Positions 12,167 to 22,427 of a DNA stretch of 64,000 bases are shown piece by piece (position 1 is the stretch's first letter; the number at the start of each line of letters is the position of its first letter). Origin of the DNA: Melampsora larici-populina 98AG31 (taxonomy: Eukaryota > Basidiomycota > Pucciniomycetes > Pucciniales > Melampsoraceae); assembly GCF_000204055.1 (NCBI RefSeq), contig NW_006768844.1, forward strand, positions 62,001 to 126,000. The letters run 5' to 3'. The translations under genes and the position numbers were made by a program. The notes below the pieces were generated by a model that searched no databases, had not been told where the DNA came from, and worked only from the letters and a program-made list of their open reading frames with translations.

Positions 12167-14002
12167 TCAAAGATGTTTCAAGAACACAGATTCAAGGTTT
12201 TCTTTGGCAGTGGAATTTTGAAGATTTCTTAAGAAAGATATGGTACTAGACCTTTGTTTTTGGACATGAGACTCAGAGAGATCTCCATGAGATAAAAATG
12301 AAAACTTCCTCCAGAGTTGTGAATAATTCTGTTGCCTGACACATACCAGTAAGCAGGGTGCTAGATGAATTATATTAGATAATCCTGAGGTATCCCCTTT
12401 CAAAAGCCTGAGTGTAATATTCAGCCCAATTAGTTGAGATATTTGAACCAAAAGTCCTCACTTTCTTTGATGGAAGACGTTGTGAAGAACCCTGTGCCAG
12501 CACATCACTCCAATCTTCTTCCAAGTCTTGATCACATGATGATTTGAGGTTTTTATCTTGGGCTTTTCCTCCTTCATCATTTTGTCTCACCTTTTGAGGG
12601 ATATGGGAAGTGAAAGTTTATGTAGCTGTATCATTGTTGACTAAAAAGTTAGATGTACCACAACTATCATATTCTGGATTCCCTGTTCTTGGTATCCTAC
12701 AAGAGATTTTTGGCCTTTGTTCTTCAAGGGAGTTTGTTGGATTGTCATGTGCCCTGACTGCATTTATTGTTGGATCTGATAGTATACTTCTTCTTTCTGG
12801 CTTTTCACTAATCTTTCAATCGAGGTTTCCCTGCGATGAAATTCTAAAATTTATTTCAAATCACATCTCATATAATTCAAAGATGATTCTGTTTTTGAGT
12901 TGTACTGAGTCATCCTACTCATATTGTGAAGATGTTCATGCAGACCTTGCAGACCAACATACACTCTAGAACTCTGCCCTAACTGTGGAATATAGTCTTT
13001 GGGCAGAGTTTCCTGGTATCTTTTTTACCAATATCTGCTCTTTGAATATATCTTGACTTGAGACAATGCCTGAAGAAATAGATGGCTTTTGCTTTTGATA
13101 TCTCTTTGTTAGAGTATTTTGAAGGGCTTTCCTTATGTAAAAATCCACAAAGGATGGAACTGACTTACACTATCAGGAAAAAAATCAAAATGGTTGATGA
13201 TATATCCAAGCCCTACTATAGTATCCAAATCCTTCAGAGACCCAAGATTTCCCACCAAACCTTAAATCATGTCCTGTAGAATCAACCTCTCACTATGATT
13301 TTCCATACTCTCAATTGATATCTTGGCAATCCATATTATCTTGCTGAGCATGATAATTTTTCCATTGGTTGATGGTCAATGTTGCTGATAAATGAGATCA
13401 AAGTTGGTGATGTTCCAATCAGACCTGACATCTCTATTACATTCTCACAGATATCTAACCTGATCTTGTTTATCTGATGGATTGCCCCAACAACCTTGCT
13501 TGATTCCATATAGCCACATTCCCCTATTTCTTTTTTCATCCCTGACATGTGCTTGTCACCATCATACTCATTGTCAAAAGGGTTCTTGAACACTATTCTT
13601 TGGGCTGATTGGTTTGGCATCTTGGATCTATTGTGAAGGAATGATGAGCTTGTGACCTTTTCAAGCATTCTTGTTTCCATTTTAGGTTCTTGACCCTTTC
13701 AATTGGCATCAATATCCTTGACCCCTGGAGATAAGAGAGATTCTGAAGTTTCAATAAAACCCTTGTATAACTCAAATGATTTCCCATGAACCTTACTTAC
13801 CACTGATTTGGGCCAATAATGGTTATCCAAATTTTATTGGAATTTGATTGAAGGCTCATCTGTTGAGCTTGAGGTAGAGATTCAAAATTTGAAATAGAAT
13901 CTAGAAAGAGCCTGCTGCAATATTCTTCCATAAAATTCTTTATATTTTCTGTTGTATCCTTGTTGGAGATAGATGTAGATATAGATAGATTTGGTTGCCT
14001 TA
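12167..14002 (-). pseudogene. Decayed gene of unknown family
   Basis: Several minus-strand blocks have protein-like composition but are separated by stops. 13995-13797 (NIKNFMEEYCSRLFLDSI) is followed by a plausible GTAAGT splice donor. 13722-13336 (ETRMLEKVTSSSFLHNRSK) has a TGA just upstream in frame. Near 13290-13190 there is HDLRFGGKSWVSEG, and 12590-12375 contains KVRTFGSNISTNWAEY. No family was recognised. The blocks end at the miniature element at 14003, which may have cut off the 5' part. It may instead be several unrelated fragments. Confidence 0.35.
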
Positions 14003-14455
14003 GAGCATCCCCAACAGTACCTTGTAAACGTAACAAACGTAATATGTATTTTACGTTTACAAGGTGTGGTCAAAAAATGACCATCCGTCGGTTGCCAGCT
14101 TTCTCACAACTGGCCACACGTGTGAAATTTGTTTAGAGGGATAACAGGTCTCACATGTCAAGACCTCTATGCCTTGAGGGTCATTGGCAAATATCCAGGA
14201 CACAGTATTTGTGTCATATTGGACACAATAATACCACATGTGTCCATATCACCAAGCAATCATAGCTTGTGGATCCAAAAATAACAAGGATCATTTGGCT
14301 CAGTGTGTGCATTTATAGCGTTTTTGGCAGGGGTACGACATTCAAATGCCTTGCTGCATGTGCGCGTTGGAGGTGACCCAATTATTCAGGGTGAATACAG
14401 CCAACTGTACATTATGAGAACACCTTTTTTCAATTCAGGACCGTTGGAGATGCTC
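14003..14455. mobile_element. Harbinger-type miniature element
   Basis: 453 bp with ends GAGCATCCCCAACAGT and the complement of GAGCATCTCCAACGGT, flanked by TTA (14000-14002 and 14456-14458). The ends resemble those of Harbinger I (GAGCACCC), so that family's transposase is a candidate source of mobilisation. No coding capacity. Confidence 0.85.
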
Positions 14456-14506
14456 TTACAATCTATCCCCATTTGGGTGTTGGACATGATTGTGTGAAGG
14501 GATTTA

Positions 14507-14673
14507 GGGGATACAAAGTTAAAACTGGGATTTTTTTCCCAGTTTCCCAGTTTTTGTTTTTGGCTGTGTTTGGTACTTTCCCACGCTCTCCCGGTTTCCC
14601 AGGTTCCGTTTTTGGCTGTATTTTGGAAACTGGGAAACTGGGAAAAAAATTCCAGATTTAACTTTGTATCCCC
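14507..14673. mobile_element. 167-bp TA-flanked miniature element
   Basis: Ends GGGGATACAAAGTTAAA and its complement, flanked by TA (14505-14506, 14674-14675), as for Tc1/mariner-type insertions. Internal repeats of CTGGGAAA and TTTCCCAG make it a hairpin. The larger element at 19225 has the same end motif. Confidence 0.8.
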
Positions 14674-14848
14674 TAATTATACACCCAAAAAAGTATCCAA
14701 ATACTTGAGTCTGTGCTGCTTTCTCAGGTACATGTGGTACAGTTATTCATGTAACATGATTGAACTTTGAAATTTTGCTTGTTCTTGGTTTACTTGAATA
14801 GGCAGCTACTATTTTGTCACACATCCCTCTGCAGTCATCCAAGTAAAC

Positions 14849-15141
14849 ATGTCATGCACCACAGTTAAAAAGAAAATTTCTCCATAGGATAGGAGTAGAA
14901 GAGACAAACAAATGTGAAAGCTGCTCAGCAATAGAAACACCAGCCCATTTCCTGATATATTGTAGGAAATACAATAAACAACGACAAGAGTTCAGAAAAC
15001 AGTTGAAAAAAGAAGAAATAAAAGTCAATACAAACTCTGCTTCAACGCTCTTGGACACTCCAAAGGTGTTCCCTTACCTAGCACAATTTATTCAGGCAAC
15101 TGGGAGATTCACACATATGAAAACGTACTTAGAAAATTAGA
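14849..15141 (+). pseudogene. 3' end of a non-LTR retrotransposon (LINE) ORF2
   Basis: The frame reads CHAPQLKRKFLHRIGVEETN, then a zinc-knuckle-like CESC...HFLIYC, then RQEFRKQL and TPKVFPYLAQFIQATGRF before TAG at 15139-15141. This arrangement is typical of the C-terminus of fungal I/Tad-clade LINE polyproteins. Everything upstream, including the reverse transcriptase, is missing, as expected for a 5'-truncated copy. Confidence 0.75.
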
Positions 15142-15178
15142 ATCAACATTTCTACAACATTATGCTATATTTCATCTT

Positions 15179-16623
15179 ACAGTCAATCCAGATTAGCTTG
15201 TCCAATCAAAAATTTCAAAACTTTTTTTAAAGTGATACAGGTGATTTTATAAGCATAAATATGCGTATATGAGATAACGAGTTTGATCCACCCTGACCAA
15301 CCAGACCATTCCACTGTTTGAATGATCCAACCTGTCCTCACCGCCATTTCCTTATCCTCACATCCATTGGTCCAGCTTGATCACACTCGATCCATTCTCT
15401 TAGATCTGGACACTTGCTGTAAGTTTTGAACGTGTCCTCTTGGTTTTGAATTTAATCTCACAGTTTCTCTTTTGATCTTGTTTTAATCGACTCAGCTTCG
15501 ATCTAAACCTCGATTTAACCCTCTTATCTTCAATCGATCTCTTTACTTTGACATCTAGGCTTTGATTCTGAGACAATCTCCTTGAATCGTTGTTGAATCC
15601 TTCCTTTGGGCATCAGATTCAACTTGTCAGCTTTGAATCCAACCTTCAAGCTCTGTGTTTCTTGATTGACTCGTTCCTTGCATTTGTACTTTTTGTCCTT
15701 GTCTTTGAATCCACCCTGTCAATGTTTTTCTGCTTCAACTTTTTCAGTCCTCCTTTCCTCTGTAATAGAATATTTGAAATATAGACTCTGTCAGTGGTAT
15801 CTTCACTTTCCAGATGCACCAATACCATCGGACGTAGAAAGGAGATCATGTGCTATGATGGCATTCACAGATGAGAGGTGCCCCAACAGCTGGAAAGCCA
15901 AGTCTTGTGTGGGCAAAGCTCGAAGAGTTCCATACCAAGTGGCAAAAGACATAAACTGCATAGTGAAGTTTGAAAGCAAGGAAGGATGCAATTACGATAA
16001 CGGGTTTATCTTTTTAGATTCTATTGCTCAATTCCGCTTACATTCAGATATCTCCTTAACGACTATGTACAAGAGATGAATTCAGAGCAGGCGGTAAAGG
16101 AAACATATTGCAGTTCATCATGATCGGGAGGAGAGATACAACAGTACATGTCTAAATGCATTGGTGGATCTCTGTGAGGGTGTCATGTACTCTTGAATCA
16201 ACCTGAATATCAACACAAAATGAGTTACACAAGCAAATCAGAGCAAAGAGACCGGTATCGAAGACGAGAAGGTTGGATTGAAGGTGTAAAAGTTTGGATC
16301 GAAGCTGAGACGATCAAAACAAGATCAAAAGAGAAACTGTGAGATTAAATTCAAAACCAAGAGGACACGTTCAAAACTTACAGCAAGTGTCCAGATCTAA
16401 GAGAATGGATCGAGTGTGATCAAGCTGGACCGATGGATGTGAGGATAAGGAAATGGCGGTGAGGACAGGTTGGATCATTCAAACAGTGGAATGGTCTGGT
16501 TGGTCAGGGTGGATCAAACTCGTTATCTCATATGCGCATATTTATGCGTTATAAAATCACCTGTATCACTTTAAAAAAAGTTTTGAAATTTTTGATTGGA
16601 CAAGCTAATCTGGATTGACTGTA
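15179..16623. mobile_element. Large foldback element with about 350-bp arms
   Basis: The arms (about 15179-15535 and 16260-16623) are near-perfect reverse complements beginning TACAGTCAATCCAGATTAGC. A clear target-site duplication was not found, so the superfamily is open. The 700-bp centre differs from the arms and contains a protein-like frame. Confidence 0.8.
15760..16079 (+). CDS. Cysteine-containing unknown frame inside the foldback
   Basis: The open frame ending at the TGA near 16077 has protein-like composition (LHFPDAPIPSDVERRSC, KSCVGKARRVPYQVAK, CIVKFESKEGCNYDNGF). No family was recognised and the start is uncertain; a splice acceptor near 15780 is possible. It could be a captured host gene fragment, given its position between inverted repeats. 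It may also be non-coding. Confidence 0.25.
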
Positions 16624-16969
16624 TATCTTTTCTATGATTCCTTTCTTCTTCTCTGTTCAAAGTTTTTGGGCGCGCATCTTTTCACATTGATTTTTTTATA
16701 AAGGCTCAGTAGTCCGTTGTAAGAAAAAAAAACATAAGAAGTTGTAGTGGTTCTACATCACACCTAGTCAGTTTAGTTAGTGCGATATGTAAAATCAAAA
16801 GCACTTGAAAAAAAAAAAAAACCCACAGTTAAAGCATGTATAATTACAACAACCTCCACAAGATCTACTTGTACAAGTGATCAACACAACACTTACCCTT
16901 CCTTAACCTTCATGACATAGTCGCCTAAACATAGTAAAATAAAGTACAAAGCAAAAACACTTTACAAGA
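16624..16969. other. Intergenic, nothing recognised
   Basis: AT-rich with an A-run near 16807-16820; probable 3' flank of the minus-strand sequence that follows. Confidence 0.4.
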
Positions 16970-17785
16970 TCATTCCACATCTTTCATCATTCCAACCCCA
17001 CCACTCCTTTTAACACGTTCACCCAAATCCATTTGACCAAAAAACACTTTCTTTTCTTGATCTCTAACAAATTTAGCTCTAGACCCATCCCCAATCCCAC
17101 CTGATTTGATTTGATTCTTTTCTCTTTCAATTTCTTCAACTTTCAATCTCTCTAAATCTTCTTTTTCTAACTCTTTTAATCTTTGTGATCTTGATTGATT
17201 CAAACTTTGATCATTGGCTTGCATTGCTGCTAGTTTGGATGCTTTGGCTTCAGAGAGTTTGGAATTGGTTGAAGGTGTTGGTCGGTTTGGTATTGTTTAA
17301 GATTGGGGTCTTTGTGCTGAAGGTTTAGGTGAAAAAGATCTACTGGAATGGGGTTTGTTCGGGTAATCTCGCCTTGGTGGTGAGATAGGTTGGGTTGAAT
17401 GAGGAACTAGTCTTCTTCGTTGTGGAGATCGACTCTCAGAATTTCTGTTTTGATGCCTTTCACGATTTGGTAGAGATGCAGAACGTCGGTGGGAGTGTTC
17501 GGGAGATAAAGGGCGTCGGTGATGATGATCAAAAGACGGAGATCTTCGTCTATGATCTTGTTGATCAGGTGACGAACGACGATGACGGACATCAAGAGGT
17601 TCTCTTGAATGATATCCTTTAGAATGATAACCATCCCTATCATCATATCGATCATCTTCGTATCCTCTCTTTCGATCCTTGCGATCCTCTTTTGCTGTCT
17701 TCCGTTCTTCCTTCTCAAGCCTACGTAAGTCTTTTTCTTTCTTCTTTTCTTCTTTAGATGCTTTCTCAAGTTTCATAGCTTTCAA
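16970..17785 (-). pseudogene. CWC25: CWC25-like splicing factor, C-terminal part only
   Basis: CWC25 joins the spliceosome for the first transesterification step. The visible part has a charged Lys/Glu helix (MKLEKASKEEKKKEKDLRR), an Arg/Ser/His-rich stretch, and a tail of CWC25 type (KLAAMQANDQSLNQSRSQRL...KVFFGQMDLGERVKRSGGVG). An in-frame TAA at 17297-17299 separates the RS region from the tail; the frame is otherwise continuous. The conserved N-terminal CIR-type domain is absent. Immediately upstream lies a G-alpha fragment instead. It is therefore a truncated, disrupted copy; a full-length copy is expected elsewhere. Confidence 0.65.
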
Positions 17786-17801
17786 TCAATTCGGAGACTG
17801 A

Positions 17802-18290
17802 CTAGGGTACAGGGTCGTTCAGCTGATAGAGATGACTGAGTGAAACCGCCTGTTTAAGACCGTTTCGAGACCATAGATGATAGATAGCACTGGTAACTTC
17901 TGGATCGAGCCTATTGGTATCATGTGAGTGGGAGCGCAAGCAGTAGATCAATCCTCTCGGCATCACCTACTTCAGCAGGTATTTCGATACCTTGAAATGT
18001 AGGTAAGACGTCAAGGACAATAGAAGTGATGGTATTTGCAAAGATAATTTCTCGATACGATTCCCGTTCTTGAACTGTGTAAGTCTATCCCGAAGACATT
18101 TCGTTTGCTACGCCGTGATACAAAGGGAGTGAGCAAAGTTAAAATCATCATGAGCCTTTGCAATTGTTACGAGTATATTCAAAAAAGTAGGAGAACGTGA
18201 AAATCAGATCAAGACAGGTAAAAACATACCTTGACAAGTGTTGACTTTCCAGATTCACCAGCTCCAAGTAGTAAGATCTTGATTCCTGTT
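17802..18290 (-). pseudogene. G-protein alpha-subunit fragment
   Basis: A 61-nt exon (18290-18230) encodes the P-loop (GIKILLLGAGESGKSTLVK) with good splice borders. Further downstream on the minus strand ERESYREIIFANT matches the helical domain, and DPEVTSAIYHLWSRNG followed by YQLNDPVP matches the end of that domain. A TGA lies between these blocks and a TAG (17804-17802) follows. Switch regions, NKxD and TCAT motifs are missing because the sequence changes to CWC25-like within about 20 bp. No N-terminal myristoylation exon was found. A broken copy that cannot be a working GTPase. Confidence 0.75.
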
Positions 18291-19224
18291 CTATAAAAAG
18301 GCAAAAGAAACAAGATAAATAAATGTCAAAATTTGATGTATTTGTGATGTATTTGTTTTTGACCCAGTGAATTTTATATTCCATTTTTCGTAAAAGAGAA
18401 TCTTTATCCTAAAAGTGAGAGAATGTGCGTGAATGGTTGATGATTTGATTTGAAATTGGAGTCAAAAGTCAACTTGAGGGTTTGCTATGTTTGTGACTAG
18501 CTTTGTAAGATTTGATAAACTTGATAAATTCAGGATTTGATGGTTTGCTTTGATGTCAATTAGGTTGGGGATAAATAATTGAATGAGAAGGAGTTGAGGA
18601 TATGTAGAGGGAGTTGATGAAGAAACACGGATTGAGCTTGAAGTGGTTTGTTTTCAAAGGTTTTATTACACTTTATCTGATTCACATTCCACTTTATTCA
18701 CCTTCAACTTCATTCACATTCCACTTCATTCTCAATCATCTTCCATTTCATCAATGCCAAACAACATTGCCAATGGTGACATTTCAACCAATTCATTGAG
18801 TCCAGAAGTTATGGAAACTGAGAAAGATTCAATCACAAACCTTGCAAGAGCCTTACCAGACAATGGAATAGACTGGATTTCAGAAGCTATTCAGATGGTT
18901 GATTGGAGCAAAGATGAAGGATCGTGAATTGATTTGAATCCTCAAGATGGTGATATTCACTAGAGTGACTCCTCGTTGCTCCAATCGACCCTCCGAATAG
19001 CTTCTGAAATCCAGTCTATCCATTGTCTGGTAAGGATCTTGCAAGGTTTGTGATTGAATCTTTCTCAGTTTCCATAACTTCTGGACTCAATGAATTAGTT
19101 GAAATGTCACCATTGGCAATGTTGTTTGGCATTGATGAAATGGAAGATGATCAAGAATGAAGTTGAATGAGGATGAAGTTGAAGTTGAATGAGGATGAAG
19201 TTGAATGAGAATGAAGTTGAATTA

Positions 19225-20757
19225 CGGGATACAAAGTAAAAACTGGGAAACTGGGAAAAAACCAAGAGCCCCAGATTTTGGGCTCCATGTCCTCACAACT
19301 TTGCCCCAGCCCCACAACCCACATCAACCCATCCTAACACATCAACCAATCCTATTCAGGCCCTTCACTCACAACTATACCCAGCTGCATGCAACTCGGT
19401 CAAAAGCAACCCACTGTAAACATCATTCAACTTCCCCAAATTGTAAGAGGAAAATGATTAATAGTACAGTTTGTCATAAAAGAATCTAATACTGCACACG
19501 TGAGCCATTTCACCCACACTACATATGTGCAGCAAGCTAAGTCAATAGTTGGCTATCATGTACATACATGTCTGCTCAGTTTTTTGCCCACCAGCAGAAA
19601 TAAATCACATGTTATACCACATGTAACTTTTTTGACTTTGAAAAAATTGTGCCCAAAATTCACTACATATAATTCTGTAGGTGCTCAGGCAATATTGTTG
19701 AAGCTATTTCTTAGTAACAGAAAGGGTGTTACATGCAGTTGAGTTGATGAGATTACACCAAAACATTGAGTCAGTGTATGTAGTCAATCTTTGGAATGCT
19801 TTTTTTGATCTCAAAAAAGTTACAGCATGTATTACATATGAATAACTTATCCTGATGAGCAGATAACTGAGCAGAACTGTATGTACATGATAACCACATA
19901 TTCACTGAGCCTGCTACACATATGTAGTGTGGGTGTTATGGCTCAGGTGTGGAGTGATAGATCATTTGATGACAAATCATACTCCCAGTCACTTTTTCCT
20001 GCCCACTTGGGGAAGTTGAATAATGTTTGCAGTGACCTTGTCCATCAATTGCATCTGAGCACAAACTCAGATTCAGAGACCGATTTTCTGTCAACTCAAC
20101 TCCAATGTGACCCTTATCAATCAATTTCAGATACTGTTAATTGATCTTGATCCGTTACCTCAAATCCACTGTTTTGGACAAAATTCTCATTATCAAAACC
20201 AGAACATTGTCAAACTGAATGGCTTTCATCAACTCTATCAATTCTCACCATCGATAGTCAAGAAGCAATAGACCATATTAATCAACTTCCTACACATCAT
20301 ACAGATCCAATGATCTGTAAATGAGAAATAGTTTCTAAAGAGTTTTGTAAAGAGGTGAATAGTTCATATGTTTTTTCACAAGAACTTCAGATGGACATCA
20401 ATTTGGATTTTGTAGAAAGTTTACTATTTGTTTCTTTTTTGAATGCATGAAATGAGACTTTGAAAGGATGTTTCAATAAAAAAAAGATTGAAAAGAAGAA
20501 CTGAGTGTATTCCTTGGGTATGAATGAGGTTGAGCTAAATCTACTTCAGATTCTCAGAAGCTTGTCCTTGGTTGATGATGAAAAGTTATGACCATATCGA
20601 TCTGAATTAGGAGTGTGTAGTGAGGAGTGTGACCTGACAAGGAGAGACCAAAGTGAAGTTGAGATCGAAGTTGATGTGAAGTGGGCAAGCAAGGTGAAAA
20701 ATTGTCTGATTGGGGATTCAAAGTAGAGAAAACTGGGAGTTTTTACTTTGTATTGCC
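19225..20757. mobile_element. 1.5-kb TA-flanked element, inserted in a foldback arm
   Basis: Ends CGGGATACAAAGTAAAAACT and TTTTTACTTTGTATTGCC, flanked by TA (19223-19224 and 20758-20759). The same end motif occurs in the 167-bp element at 14507. The interior is mainly another inverted repeat (about 19412-19640 against 19800-20036). It has no recognisable transposase; a frame at 19881-20144 has no known motif. Confidence 0.7.
19412..20036. repeat. Inner inverted repeat (hairpin)
   Basis: The left arm contains CATTCAACTTCCCCAA and CACACTACATATGTGCAGC; the right arm carries the complements in reverse order around 19915-20035. The centre is near 19735. It is nested within the 19225-20757 element. 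Confidence 0.65.
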
Positions 20758-20850
20758 TAAATGAGAATGAAGTTGAATGTGAATGAAGTTGAATTTGAAT
20801 AGGATAAAGTGTAATAAAACATTTGAAAACAAACCACTTCAAGCTCAATC

Positions 20851-21745
20851 TGTATGATGGACCAGAGAGGTACGATGGACCAGAGAGGAGGGTGGAGGAC
20901 AAACCCAAAACCCCAAACCTCAAACCCGGTACAGCCTGTACAGATTTTACAGGTCGGTACTCCTAGTTCCATATATGTTTGATTTCGATTCAAAAAGCGA
21001 CTGTTTCTTTGGAATACGATGAATCAGTCAAACTCTCAAAAGATAGGATCACGCCAATCAAGTCAAAACCCCTCTTTTGAAACAAAGACGTTATTTGAGC
21101 TACACACCGTGGCATTTTTTTAACTAAGCGTGCTTTTGCCTTGATCGCAGGGCATTTCTAAAAGCCAGTTTGATCAAACTGTTTATACAGCCGGGTTGAG
21201 ATTACCTGATGCATCAGTCAAATGCTCAAAAGCAAAGACCCTGCCAATCTGGTCAAAGCACCCTGTGCTACTTTACCAAAAGATGATCATGTGGAAATTG
21301 AGAATGTACTGGATTGTTTTTCTACGGATCAGTCCTCTGCACTTTTGCTATATAAGTCTTCCTTCATTAAGCACTTCTAGCTGTTTGTTCACCTCGTCAC
21401 ATGCATGTAAATTTTTCCAGCAAATCCCCTCTTGATACTTATTGAATTCGCTTCAAACCATACATTACTGATCCATTTTGCGTCAATTTCATTTAACTTT
21501 TTAACACATCAAAAACAATTATTATCTACCATTCTCCAAACTCACATTTCAATGAACATTTTATATCTCATAAACTTAACTCTTATCACCTGAATCTTCA
21601 AAGATTTTGAGGTAAGCTTTGCTTATCTACCTTCAAATAAATTAACAAGTCTAATTATTTTGTTTTTGTGCAACTAACCACTTTAATTTTGCTTAGCCAG
21701 CCATACTTGTAGCAAGCTACACTGCACATCTTTGCTGCCATTGAA
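20851..21745. other. Intergenic with an imperfect direct repeat
   Basis: 20895-20960 carries AAACCCCAAACCTCAAA followed by CGGTACAG..CTGTACAG. The same block recurs beside the assembly gap (about 30515-30565), so it is a dispersed repeat. 21020-21068 and 21206-21262 are imperfect direct repeats (CAGTCAAA.TCTCAAAAG.....CCAATC). Confidence 0.5.
21349..21356 (+). promoter_or_regulatory. TATA-like box upstream of the integrase-like gene
   Basis: TATATAAG on the plus strand, followed by pyrimidine-rich sequence. It lies about 1.1 kb before the proposed ATG, so a long or spliced leader would be required. Tentative. Confidence 0.3.
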
Positions 21746-21751
21746 TCTTTT

Positions 21752-22090
21752 CCTTTAGTACTTCTGTACGCCTAGGAAATTATTCATAACAGCATGGATT
21801 TCTGACAGCAATCTTTGCAGCCTCAATTTTTTCCTTTAGTACTTCCGTAGGCCTAGGAAATTACTCGTAGCTGCATGGATTCTTCAATACTTGAATCTTT
21901 TCCTTTAGTACTTCTGTACGCCTAGCAAATTCTTCATAGTAGTGTGGATTTTTGATGACCATCTTTGCAGCCGTGATTTTTCCTTTAGTACTTCTGTACG
22001 CCTAGGAAATTACTCATAGCTGCATGGATTCTTCAATACTGGAATTTTTTCCTTTAGTACTTCTGTACGCCTAGGAAATTATTTATAGTA
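21752..22090. repeat. Five-copy repeat with alternating 80/69-bp spacing
   Basis: CCTTTAGTACTTCTGTACGC followed by CTAGGAAATT occurs at 21752, 21833, 21902, 21982 and 22051. Spacings are 81, 69, 80 and 69 bp. The array is thus about two and a half copies of a 150-bp unit made of two related halves; the spacer types alternate (TCTTTGCAGCC and CATGGATTCTTCAATAC). It sits just upstream of the integrase-like gene. Confidence 0.85.
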
Positions 22091-22427
22091 GAGGATCCAG
22101 GAGACCTGATCACTGGCCTGATACTGAATGAATGTTTTAAGCCTCCCCAATGATTTGAAGCAACCCAGAAACTTCACTAGTGTATTACTCTTTTACCCCA
22201 CCAATCATGTAAGGTAACTCTTTTTGAGACGCAGTGATGTATTGATGAACTTAATTACATTGAGACATGGAACACATTACATTGAGACATGGAACACGGA
22301 GCATGTTTCACATCTTTTGTTTCCCAGTATCCTCTTGTTTTCCCCAAGCGGTGACAAGTCCCTTTCATGTTCCTCTTCATCTCCCTCAAATTCAAGCATC
22401 AATTGCTGTATTCCTAGTTCTTACGCA

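Larger units (their letters stand above)
18630..20850. mobile_element. Foldback element interrupted in its right arm
   Basis: Left arm about 18630-18930, right arm 18965-19222 continuing at 20760-20850; arms start GATTGAGCTTGAAGTGG. The central palindrome (18740-18925 against 18965-19150) is a near-exact inverted duplication. Direct GAATGAAGTTGAAT-type repeats occur in the arm. A second element (19225-20757) is inserted in the right arm. Confidence 0.75.

Noticed and set aside
15179..16623. A 9-10 bp target duplication at the foldback ends (which would suggest a MULE)
   Set aside because: The flanks (TTTCATCT and TATCTTTT) do not match well enough for a claim.
21752..22090. A CRISPR array
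   Set aside because: The genome is eukaryotic, the repeats are imperfect, and the spacers repeat in alternation instead of being unique.
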